Of a stretch of 5,945 bases of DNA, positions 1-5,834 are shown in pieces. The stretch's first letter is position 1. Each line of letters starts with the position of its first letter. The translations under genes and the position numbers were made by a program. The stretch comes from Alphaproteobacteria bacterium (GTDB taxonomy: Bacteria; Pseudomonadota; Alphaproteobacteria; Micavibrionales; Micavibrionaceae): the NCBI GenBank assembly GCA_023141075.1, contig JAGLKL010000090.1, positions 1 through 5,945 of the forward strand, given 5' to 3'. Under the pieces are notes generated by a model that saw only the letters and a list, made by a program, of their open reading frames with translations, did no database searches and had not been told where the DNA came from.

Positions 1-1967
1 AACTTGAGACCATACATGCAGCCGGTATTGTTAATGATTGCCTGAAAATTGAATATGCAGGGGGCGATAAACTGTACGTACCTGTCGTCAATTTGGAAGT
101 GCTTTCGCGTTTTGGTTCTGATAACAGTACGGCACAGCTCGATAAATTAGGTGGCGCAGGATGGCAAGCGCGTAAAGCACGTGCGAAGAAAAACCTGATG
201 GAGATCGCTGATAAATTGCTCAGTATTGCTGCGAAACGCCAGCTAAAAAAAGCGCAAGTCTTACAAATCGGTGAAGGATTATACAACGAATTTGCATCAC
301 GTTTTCCCTATGAAGAAACCGAAGATCAGGAACGTTCGATCATGGCCGTTCTGGAGGATATGGCCGGTTCGTATCCTATGGATCACCTCGTGTGTGGAGA
401 CGTCGGTTTTGGCAAGACTGAAGTTGCTTTGCGCGCAGCCTATGTTGCGGCAATGTCAGGCGTTCAGGTCGCGCTTGTTGTACCGACGACGCTTCTGGCG
501 CGGCAGCATTACCAGAACTTTTTAAAACGTTTTGAAGGAACGGGAATACGAATTGAGCAACTTTCCCGCATGACCTCCTCACGTGATACGAAGCGCACAA
601 AAGAGGGGCTTGCTGACGGCTCTGTGCAGATTGTTATTGGTACGCACGCGCTTTTTGCAAAATCAATCAGCTTTGCAGAGCTGGGCTTACTGATTGTCGA
701 TGAAGAGCAGCGCTTCGGCGTGAAGCAAAAAGAAAAGCTCAAAGAGCTGAAAAGTACAGTACATATCTTAACACTGACCGCAACGCCAATTCCGCGCACA
801 CTGCAAATGTCTTTAAGCGGCGTCAAGGAAATGAGCCTGATTACTACGCCGCCGGTTGACCGTTTGGCTATTCGCACTTTCGTCATGCCACTTGATACGG
901 TGGTAATCAGGGATGCTTTGTTGCGCGAATTTTACCGTGGAGGCCAGAGTTTCTATGTTGTTCCGCGAATTAAAGATATTAAAGAAGTTTCCGATATGTT
1001 GCGCGAAATAGTTCCTGAGGTGAAATTTATTGAAGCACATGGCCGCTTGAGCGTCAGCGAACTGGAAGATCGGATGAGCGCATTTTATGACGGGCAGTAT
1101 GATGTTTTGCTTGCAACAAACATAATTGAGAGCGGAATAGATATTCCAAGTGCCAATACAATGATAATTCATCGCGCCGATATGTTTGGGTTAGCGCAGC
1201 TTTATCAAATCCGCGGGCGGATAGGGCGCTCAAAACAGCGTGCTTATGCCTATCTAACCTATCAACCTGATAAAATACTAACCGAAAACGCACAAAAACG
1301 CCTTGAGGTAATGGAAACCCTCGATACGTTAGGCTCCGGGTTCCAGCTTGCTTCTCACGATATGGACATTCGCGGTGCTGGAAATCTGCTTGGAGATGCG
1401 CAATTCGGGCATATAAGAGAGATTGGCGTAGAGCTCTACCAGCAAATGCTTGAAGAGGCTGTGGCTGCGGCACGTGCAGGGATTACAGATATAGAGGATA
1501 TGCCCGAGCATGACTGTTCGCCTCAGATTAATCTGGGAGCATCTGTACTAATACCGGAAACTTACGTAGAAGATCTGGGTGTACGTATGAGTCTTTACCG
1601 CCGCCTTAATGATCTCCACGATAAACAGGAAATAGAGTCCTTTGCCATTGAACTCATTGACAGGTTTGGTTCCTTGCCGGAAGAAGTTGAAAATCTGCTG
1701 GAAATTCTGAATATCAAGCAGCTTTGTAAAAAAGCGGGCGTGTCGATGGTAGAAGCTGGGCATAAAGGTGCGCTCATAGCCTTCCATAACGACCGACCGC
1801 CTGATGTGGAAGGACTGATAAACTGGATCGCCCGCAAAGCAGGAAGCGTAAAAATTCGTCCGGATCAAAAACTTAGCATTATTCGCAACTGGCCGAAACC
1901 GATGAATCGAATCAAAGGTATGCAGACAATCTTAAAAGAATTAGCTGCCTTATCGCCAGAAACCTAA
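1..1967 (+). CDS. mfd: Transcription-repair coupling factor Mfd, C-terminal part (5' end outside window)
   Basis: Mfd is a cytosolic ATP-driven DNA translocase that pushes stalled RNA polymerase off DNA and recruits UvrA for nucleotide excision repair. The reading frame is open from base 3, giving 654 visible residues. E. coli Mfd has about 1,150, so roughly 500 residues are missing, including the UvrB-like, UvrA-binding domains. The visible part opens in the RNA-polymerase-interacting domain ('AGGDKLYVPV', then 'LSRFG' and 'LDKLGGAGW'). The RecG-like superfamily 2 motor follows: Walker A GDVGFGKT (396-419), DEEQ (699-710), TATPIPRT (from 777), and NIIESGIDIP (from 1119) leading to the arginine-finger motif QIRGRIGRS (ending 1232). 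Next are the translocation motif HDMDIRGAGNLLG (from 1356) and the C-terminal TRCF domain ('RMSLYRRL', 'ELIDRFGSLP'). The TTG at 93 is internal, not a start. No frameshift or lost catalytic residue is visible. DEEQ rather than the enterobacterial DEEH is, as I recall, normal for alphaproteobacteria. Confidence 0.97.
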   Translation, partial: LETIHAAGIVNDCLKIEYAGGDKLYVPVVNLEVLSRFGSDNSTAQLDKLGGAGWQARKARAKKNLMEIADKLLSIAAKRQLKKAQVLQIGEGLYNEFASRFPYEETEDQERSIMAVLEDMAGSYPMDHLVCGDVGFGKTEVALRAAYVAAMSGVQVALVVPTTLLARQHYQNFLKRFEGTGIRIEQLSRMTSSRDTKRTKEGLADGSVQIVIGTHALFAKSISFAELGLLIVDEEQRFGVKQKEKLKELKSTVHILTLTATPIPRTLQMSLSGVKEMSLITTPPVDRLAIRTFVMPLDTVVIRDALLREFYRGGQSFYVVPRIKDIKEVSDMLREIVPEVKFIEAHGRLSVSELEDRMSAFYDGQYDVLLATNIIESGIDIPSANTMIIHRADMFGLAQLYQIRGRIGRSKQRAYAYLTYQPDKILTENAQKRLEVMETLDTLGSGFQLASHDMDIRGAGNLLGDAQFGHIREIGVELYQQMLEEAVAAARAGITDIEDMPEHDCSPQINLGASVLIPETYVEDLGVRMSLYRRLNDLHDKQEIESFAIELIDRFGSLPEEVENLLEILNIKQLCKKAGVSMVEAGHKGALIAFHNDRPPDVEGLINWIARKAGSVKIRPDQKLSIIRNWPKPMNRIKGMQTILKELAALSPET

Positions 1968-2004
1968 TTTTATGGCATGATATTCGCACTAAAGACAAAT
2001 AGTT

Positions 2005-2009
2005 GGGAG
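2005..2009 (+). promoter_or_regulatory. Ribosome binding site deciding the start of the 138-residue protein
   Basis: GGGAG lies 9 bases before the ATG at 2019. The alternative in-frame ATG at 1977 has no purine-rich site before it, so this site favours the shorter protein. Confidence 0.6.
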
Positions 2010-2018
2010 ATTCGCCTG

Positions 2019-2435
2019 ATGTCCAAAGAATACGCCAAAAATAAGATAAAAGACGCATTAAAGCTGTGTAATGGCAATATGAGCCTTGTTCGCCAGCAAA
2101 TCGTGGCTTTGGCACAGGAGGATTTGGATTTGCTAAAAGCTCTGGTTCGCCCGCATCTTGAAGGCATTGTCGCCTATCAGGTCGAACGTGTGGCCTCGGG
2201 TCGAGCGGAAGAAGAGAAAGATCACCCGGACGTTCCTTTGCCCAAAATAGACGAAGAATTTGGCATGAAGCTTTTACGCGCGGCAGTTGCTCAGGACGTG
2301 ACAGTTTTTGGCCGGGACGAAATGCGTGCGCCCAGAAAACGCAAAATTGCCTCAAAACAACATATTGAGGCAATTCACAAGATGGCCTCTTCCCGCCGCC
2401 AACGTGATAAAGACAAGCGTGACAAAGACAAATAA
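2019..2435 (+). CDS. Small charged protein of unknown function (138 residues)
   Basis: I do not recognise a named family. I chose the ATG at 2019 because GGGAG (2005-2009) sits 9 bases upstream; an in-frame ATG at 1977 has no Shine-Dalgarno and lies 9 bases after the mfd stop. The N-terminal 50 or so residues look helical ('KNKIKDALKLCNGNMSLVRQQIVALAQEDLDLLKALV'), a pattern compatible with a small DNA-binding or helical-bundle domain, though this is only a composition argument. A conserved-looking segment follows ('HLEGIVAYQVERVASGR'), then an acidic/proline linker, then 'FGMKLLRAAVAQD--VFGRDE'. The tail is strongly basic and charged and ends in two RDKDK copies. There is no signal peptide or membrane segment, so it is probably cytosolic. 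It starts 51 bases after mfd and ends 15 bases before the kinase start, suggesting an operon. From memory, similar proteins occur in Micavibrio/Rhodospirillales genomes; that is unverified. Coding is well supported; function is unknown. Confidence 0.85.
   Translation: MSKEYAKNKIKDALKLCNGNMSLVRQQIVALAQEDLDLLKALVRPHLEGIVAYQVERVASGRAEEEKDHPDVPLPKIDEEFGMKLLRAAVAQDVTVFGRDEMRAPRKRKIASKQHIEAIHKMASSRRQRDKDKRDKDK
2403..2432 (+). repeat. 15-bp tandem repeat encoding RDKDK twice
   Basis: Bases 2403-2417 and 2418-2432 are two adjacent 15-base units that differ at two positions (gat/gac and the final aag/aaa). They encode RDKDK-RDKDK immediately before the stop codon of the 138-residue protein. Both differences are synonymous. 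The repeat looks like a small in-frame duplication lengthening a charged tail. Confidence 0.85.
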
Positions 2436-2440
2436 GAGGA
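2436..2440 (+). promoter_or_regulatory. Ribosome binding site favouring a GTG start for the kinase
   Basis: GAGGA begins directly after the stop codon of the preceding gene. It is 10 bases from GTG at 2451 and 16 from the in-frame ATG at 2457. Spacing favours GTG. The placement, touching the upstream stop, suggests translational coupling. Confidence 0.55.
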
Positions 2441-2450
2441 TGATTGCGAA

Positions 2451-3491
2451 GTGACAATGCCAGACTCCATTATCTCCGATCCACAGGCTATAGCAGATAA
2501 GTTCGGACTTAAGCACATACAGCCTTTACAGGGCGACGCTTCGCCGCGCCGCTATTTCCGGGGACAAAAGCATGGAAAAAGCGTTATCGCCATGTTTTAC
2601 CCTGACGCAAACCACGAAAGCCGCGCAGAGCTTAAGAATTTCCTGAAAATAAGCGATATATTGGCTAGGCAGGGGATTAAAGTCGCTGAATGTTACGAAA
2701 TGGATAAGCAAGGAATCTGTGCGTTATTGGAAGATCTGGGGACACTCTCTTTTGGTGATTGTTTGCGGGAAGGCAGCGAATTGCCGGAAAACATGTATAA
2801 ACTGGCCATACAAGCGCTCATACAGATGAGGAAAATCAGCGAAACAGGCACTCTGCCGACCTATAAACAAACCGGCATTTACGCCAATCGCCGCCAGATG
2901 ATTGATTATTATATGACTTTAAAGAAAGGAATCCCCCCCGGTGAGCCATATGTTAACGAATTTCATGCCCTCTGGGAGAAAATAGAAAAAGATTTGCCGC
3001 CATGCCCGCAAGGTTTTATCCATGGTGACTATCATCTGGAAAACCTCGTCTATGCTAAAAATGAGCAGGGCGCACGCCAATGTGCGGTAATAGATCATCA
3101 GGATGCTTTTTATGGACCGCTTCCCTATGATCTGGTTAATTTGCTTGAAGATGCCCGCATTGATGTTCCGCCGGATATTCGATCTTCCATGATTGAGATG
3201 TATACTCAAGGCATGTCCAAAGATGAAAAAGACGCATTCATGGTATGGTACACAGTATTGGCAGCGCAGTTTCATGGACGGGTCATCGGTTTGTTCATAA
3301 AATTTGCGGCAGAGCAAAACCGCGATTCTTATCTTACGCATATTCCGCGGTTACAAAATTACTTAACAGAATCACTAAAAGCTCCTGTTCTGGCGCCATT
3401 AAAACAATGGTTTGACAAAGTAAAACTTGATTTTCAGCCGATAACTCCTTTAGATGGGGAACAGATACGTGCGGCGCTCAAACAAAATTGA
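2451..3491 (+). CDS. amgK: AmgK-like aminoglycoside-phosphotransferase-fold sugar kinase
   Basis: This 346-residue protein belongs to the aminoglycoside phosphotransferase/choline kinase fold. It most resembles AmgK, the cytosolic kinase that uses ATP to phosphorylate N-acetylmuramate and N-acetylglucosamine at C1 during peptidoglycan recycling. The N-lobe has the family signature GDASPRRYF (residues 28-36) and 'ALLEDLG' (91-97). The catalytic loop is HGDYHLEN (191-198; catalytic Asp193, Asn198). The metal-binding segment is IDHQDAFYGPLPYDLVNLLEDARIDVP (starting at 214; Asp215). The C-terminal 'FHGRVIGLF-----YLTHIPRLQNYL' also fits. In AmgK homologues I expect DFQD; here it is DHQD, with the aspartate kept. 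GTG at 2451 is preferred because GAGGA (2436-2440) is 10 bases upstream; ATG at 2457 would be 16 away and shorten it by two residues. Neither murU nor tsaE is visible next to it, so the substrate is inferred from family resemblance; another small-molecule kinase remains possible. Confidence 0.8.
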   Translation: MTMPDSIISDPQAIADKFGLKHIQPLQGDASPRRYFRGQKHGKSVIAMFYPDANHESRAELKNFLKISDILARQGIKVAECYEMDKQGICALLEDLGTLSFGDCLREGSELPENMYKLAIQALIQMRKISETGTLPTYKQTGIYANRRQMIDYYMTLKKGIPPGEPYVNEFHALWEKIEKDLPPCPQGFIHGDYHLENLVYAKNEQGARQCAVIDHQDAFYGPLPYDLVNLLEDARIDVPPDIRSSMIEMYTQGMSKDEKDAFMVWYTVLAAQFHGRVIGLFIKFAAEQNRDSYLTHIPRLQNYLTESLKAPVLAPLKQWFDKVKLDFQPITPLDGEQIRAALKQN

Positions 3492-3505
3492 GCCGACGCG
3501 TTTTT
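3471..3505 (+). terminator. Probable intrinsic terminator overlapping the kinase stop codon
   Basis: A perfect 6-bp stem GCTCAA (3476-3481) / TTGAGC (3488-3493) closes a 6-base loop. With one bulged C (3494) and one G-A mismatch it extends through 3471-3475 pairing with 3495-3499. A run of five T's (3501-3505) follows almost at once. The TGA stop of the kinase (3489-3491) lies inside the downstream arm. The stem is imperfect, so termination may be partial; it would separate the mfd-side transcript from aatA. Confidence 0.55.
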
Positions 3506-3517
3506 GTGTCATACAAA
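3488..3517 (+). promoter_or_regulatory. Weak candidate promoter for aatA
   Basis: TTGAGC (3488-3493) and TACAAA (3512-3517) match four of six bases each of the sigma-70 -35 and -10 consensus, with an 18-base spacer. It would start transcription about 20 bases before the aatA ATG. It overlaps the terminator arm. The only reason to favour it is that aatA should need its own promoter if the terminator works. Confidence 0.2.
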
Positions 3518-3529
3518 TCATTAATAATT

Positions 3530-3535
3530 AAGGAG
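3530..3535 (+). promoter_or_regulatory. Strong ribosome binding site of aatA
   Basis: AAGGAG lies 7 bases before the ATG at 3543. It is the best Shine-Dalgarno in the window and consistent with a highly translated metabolic enzyme. Confidence 0.8.
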
Positions 3536-3542
3536 TTAGAAC

Positions 3543-4763
3543 ATGTCTATCGTCTCAGATCGTTTAAAACGCATTAAACCTTCCCCAACATTGACCGTAT
3601 CAAGCAAAGCAAAAGAACTAAAAGCAGCGGGACGCGATGTCATAGGTCTGGGCGCTGGCGAGCCGGACTTTGATACTCCTGATTTTGTCAAAAAAGCTGC
3701 CAAAATTGCGATTGATAGTGGTGAAACAAAATATACGGCTGTAGACGGTACACCCGAACTTAAAGACGCGATTATTGCTAAATTCAAACGCGATAACGAT
3801 CTTGAATACACACGAGACCAGATTACAGTCGGAACCGGTGGCAAGCAGGTTCTTTTTAATGCGTTAATGGCTTCAGTGAATCCGGGGGATGAAGTGATTA
3901 TTCCGGCGCCTTACTGGGTGTCTTATCCCGATATGACATTGCTCGCCGAAGGAACGCCCGTAATTGTGAAATGCTCAAAAGATAATAACTTCAAGCTGAC
4001 AGCTGAGCAGCTCGAAGCAGCCATTACGCCAAAAACAAAATGGTTGATCTTTAACTCACCCTCCAATCCGACAGGCGGCGCATATTCGCGTGCGGAGATC
4101 AAAGCGCTGACAGATGTGCTGGTCAGACACCCGCATGTCTACATTTTGAGTGATGATATGTATGAACATCTTATCTATGATGGCTTTGAATTTGCTACGC
4201 CGGCGCAAGTTGAGCCGACTTTGTTTGACCGTACATTAACATGTAACGGTGTTTCCAAAGCTTACTCCATGACAGGTTGGCGTCTTGGATATGCCGGTGG
4301 TCCGAAAGAGTTGATTAAGGCCATTTCCAAAATTCAGGGTCAAAGTACCTCTAACCCGTCTTCCATATCACAGGCTGCCGCACTTGAAGCTTTAAACGGA
4401 GACCAGTCTTTCCTAGTCGAACGTAACGATGTCTTTGCTCAGCGACGGGATCTGGTCGTGGACATGCTCAACGCAGCAGAGGGGCTTGAATGCTTTAAAC
4501 CCGAAGGGGCGTTCTATGTTTATGCGTCTTGCGAAGGGGCTATTGGCAAAACAACTCCGGACGGGAAGATTATAGAGACTGACGAGGATTTCGTAACCTA
4601 TTTGCTGGAAAGCGAAGGCGTTTCCGCTGTGCATGGTGCGGCTTTTGGTATGTCGCCGTATTTCCGGGTATCTTATGCGACCAGCACAGAAAACCTGAAA
4701 GAAGCCTGCACACGCATTCAGCGGGCTTGTTCTGCTCTAAATATAAGAGAGGCGGTTGCGTAA
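3543..4763 (+). CDS. aatA: Aspartate/prephenate aminotransferase (PLP-dependent, class I)
   Basis: This is a complete 406-residue fold-type I aminotransferase acting in the cytosol. It moves the amino group between aspartate and 2-oxoglutarate; in the closest alphaproteobacterial relatives it also aminates prephenate to arogenate for phenylalanine and tyrosine synthesis. Recognisable blocks in order are GLGAGEPDFDTPD (35-47), KYTAVDGTPELK (63-74), APYWVSYPDM (122-131, Trp125), NSPSNPTGG (171-179, Asn175), SDDMYEHL (203-210, Asp204 and Tyr207 for PLP), SKAYSMTGWRLGY (238-250, PLP lysine Lys239, phosphate-binding Arg247), EGAFYVY and FRVSYATS (374-381, carboxylate-binding Arg375). Length and order are those of the family, and it closely resembles the rhizobial AatA sequence as I remember it. 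The start has a strong Shine-Dalgarno. It sits 51 bases after the kinase, beyond a probable terminator, and faces trxB. The prephenate activity is inferred from family membership. Confidence 0.95.
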   Translation: MSIVSDRLKRIKPSPTLTVSSKAKELKAAGRDVIGLGAGEPDFDTPDFVKKAAKIAIDSGETKYTAVDGTPELKDAIIAKFKRDNDLEYTRDQITVGTGGKQVLFNALMASVNPGDEVIIPAPYWVSYPDMTLLAEGTPVIVKCSKDNNFKLTAEQLEAAITPKTKWLIFNSPSNPTGGAYSRAEIKALTDVLVRHPHVYILSDDMYEHLIYDGFEFATPAQVEPTLFDRTLTCNGVSKAYSMTGWRLGYAGGPKELIKAISKIQGQSTSNPSSISQAAALEALNGDQSFLVERNDVFAQRRDLVVDMLNAAEGLECFKPEGAFYVYASCEGAIGKTTPDGKIIETDEDFVTYLLESEGVSAVHGAAFGMSPYFRVSYATSTENLKEACTRIQRACSALNIREAVA

Positions 4764-4811
4764 GCTGGCGGAGGGTTATCAGGCTTAACGTATTGTGATT
4801 ATAACGTTTTT
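4757..4811 (+). terminator. Weak hairpins at the aatA/trxB convergent junction
   Basis: Two overlapping imperfect inverted repeats are present. One pairs 4757-4767 with 4780-4792 (core TAAGC/GCTTA, two bulges, 12-base loop) and lacks an adjacent T run. The other pairs AACGT (4787-4791) with ACGTT (4804-4808) and runs into five T's (4807-4811), but the stem is only 5 bp with a 12-base loop. They share base 4787 and so compete. Either might help end aatA transcription, but both are weak. No better terminator for either gene is visible in the 46-bp gap. Confidence 0.25.
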
Positions 4812-5748
4812 ACTTTTGTTCTCCCAAAAAACGGTCTGCTTCCAGCGCCGCCATACACCCCATTGCTGCAGCCGTAACGGCTTGGCGATATTTGTTATCA
4901 GCAACATCACCGGCAGCAAAGACGCCGGGTGTACTGGTCGCTGTTGAATCGGCCTTGGTAATAAGGTATCCTTCCTTATCAGTATCCAGCTTGTCTTTGA
5001 ACATCCCCGTTTCCGGTTTATGTCCGATAGCGATAAATACACCATGTTTCTCAATAGTGCTAATTTCACCGCTTTGTGTGTCTTTAAGCTTCAAACCGGT
5101 CATGCCGCTATCATCGCCAATAATCTCTTCAACAACCTTGTTCCAGAGAATATTAACCTTTTTATTTGCAAAAAGACGCTCTTGCATAATTTTCTCAGAG
5201 CGAAGCGTGTCACGGCGGTGGATAAGGGTTACAGATTTACAAGAATTTGTAAGGAATAAGGCTTCTTCCACTGCGCTGTTCCCGCCACCAACAACGGCCA
5301 CATCTTTATCCCGAAAGAAAAACCCGTCACACGTTGCACAAGCGGATACGCCGCGTCCCTTGAAAGTTTCCTCGGAAGGCAGGCCTAGCCATTGTGCCTT
5401 GGCACCCGTAGCGATGATAAGGGTTTGTCCGCTATACACATCTCCGGAATCGCAAATAGCCCTAAAAGGACGTTCGGATAAATCGACTTCATTCACATAG
5501 TCATTGATAATTTTTGCGCCTACATGTTCGGCTTGCAGCTTCATTTGTTCCATTAGCCAAGGGCCTTGAATAGGCTCAGCGAAACCAGGATAGTTTTCAA
5601 CATCCGTCGTAATCATAAGCTGACCGCCTTGATCCATCCCGGTAACCAAAATAGGTTCAAGATTGGCGCGAGCAGCATATATGGCGGCTGTATAGCCGGC
5701 TGGCCCCGATCCGATGATGAGTACTTTTGTTTCTTTTGTCTGGGTCAT
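4810..5748 (-). CDS. trxB: Thioredoxin-disulfide reductase
   Basis: This is a complete 312-residue low-molecular-weight thioredoxin reductase, a cytosolic FAD enzyme that passes electrons from NADPH to thioredoxin. It shows the FAD-binding GSGPAG (residues 13-18), 'GGQLMITTDVENYPGF' (41-56), the redox-active CATC followed by Asp (Cys137, Cys140, Asp141; bases 5329-5340), the NADPH-binding GGGNSA (154-159) with HRRDTLR (177-183) for the 2'-phosphate, and the second FAD motif GVFAAGD (275-281) before the C-terminal 'RQAVTAAAMGCMAALEA'. All catalytic residues are present and the length is typical. The ATG at 5748 is preceded by a weak AGG (5756-5758, 7 bases away). The gene converges on aatA. 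An 86-bp AT-rich spacer separates it from a possible gene at the right edge on the same strand. Confidence 0.97.
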   Translation of the reverse strand: MTQTKETKVLIIGSGPAGYTAAIYAARANLEPILVTGMDQGGQLMITTDVENYPGFAEPIQGPWLMEQMKLQAEHVGAKIINDYVNEVDLSERPFRAICDSGDVYSGQTLIIATGAKAQWLGLPSEETFKGRGVSACATCDGFFFRDKDVAVVGGGNSAVEEALFLTNSCKSVTLIHRRDTLRSEKIMQERLFANKKVNILWNKVVEEIIGDDSGMTGLKLKDTQSGEISTIEKHGVFIAIGHKPETGMFKDKLDTDKEGYLITKADSTATSTPGVFAAGDVADNKYRQAVTAAAMGCMAALEADRFLGEQK

Positions 5749-5786
5749 TTTTAAACCTATCTAAAAACCAAGTAGTTATTTGCAGT

Positions 5787-5814
5787 ATCTTAATCATTGC
5801 CGGAACAGAGTAAA
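5787..5814 (-). promoter_or_regulatory. Weak candidate promoter for trxB
   Basis: On the minus strand TTTACT (5814-5809) and TAAGAT (5792-5787) are separated by 16 bases, each matching four of six sigma-70 consensus bases. Transcription would start about 30 bases before the trxB ATG. The match is poor and the region is AT-rich, so chance is a real alternative. Confidence 0.22.
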
Positions 5815-5831
5815 TACTAAATACTAAATAA
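5811..5831 (+). repeat. Three tandem 7-bp units (TAAATAC) upstream of trxB
   Basis: TAAATAC at 5811-5817 and 5818-5824 is followed by TAAATAA at 5825-5831. On the trxB strand they read as GTATTTA-type units lying about 60-80 bases before the start codon. They could be a slippage tract, a binding site for a repeated-site regulator, or an AT-rich upstream promoter element; the sequence does not decide. Confidence 0.8.
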
Positions 5832-5834
5832 CGT

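Noticed and set aside
93..95. TTG as the start of mfd
   Set aside because: The frame is open back to base 3 and the upstream residues (AGGDKLYVPV) match the conserved RNA-polymerase-interacting domain, so the gene starts outside the window.
813..1473. Antisense frames of 119 and 139 codons within mfd
   Set aside because: They lie opposite conserved helicase motifs and have shadow-like composition.
1977..1979. Upstream ATG for the 138-residue protein
   Set aside because: No Shine-Dalgarno; the added residues look unconserved, and the ATG at 2019 has a good site.
1968..2018. Terminator or promoter between mfd and the 138-residue gene
   Set aside because: No inverted repeat followed by T's and no clear -35/-10 pair, which fits continued transcription.
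1912..2457. 181-codon minus-strand frame opposite the 138-residue gene
   Set aside because: Rich in Cys, His, Pro and Trp with no recognisable motif; the plus-strand gene there has a Shine-Dalgarno and a more natural composition.
4892..5500. 202-codon plus-strand frame opposite trxB
   Set aside because: Exact antisense of a motif-complete trxB; Ser/Pro-rich low-information composition typical of a shadow frame.
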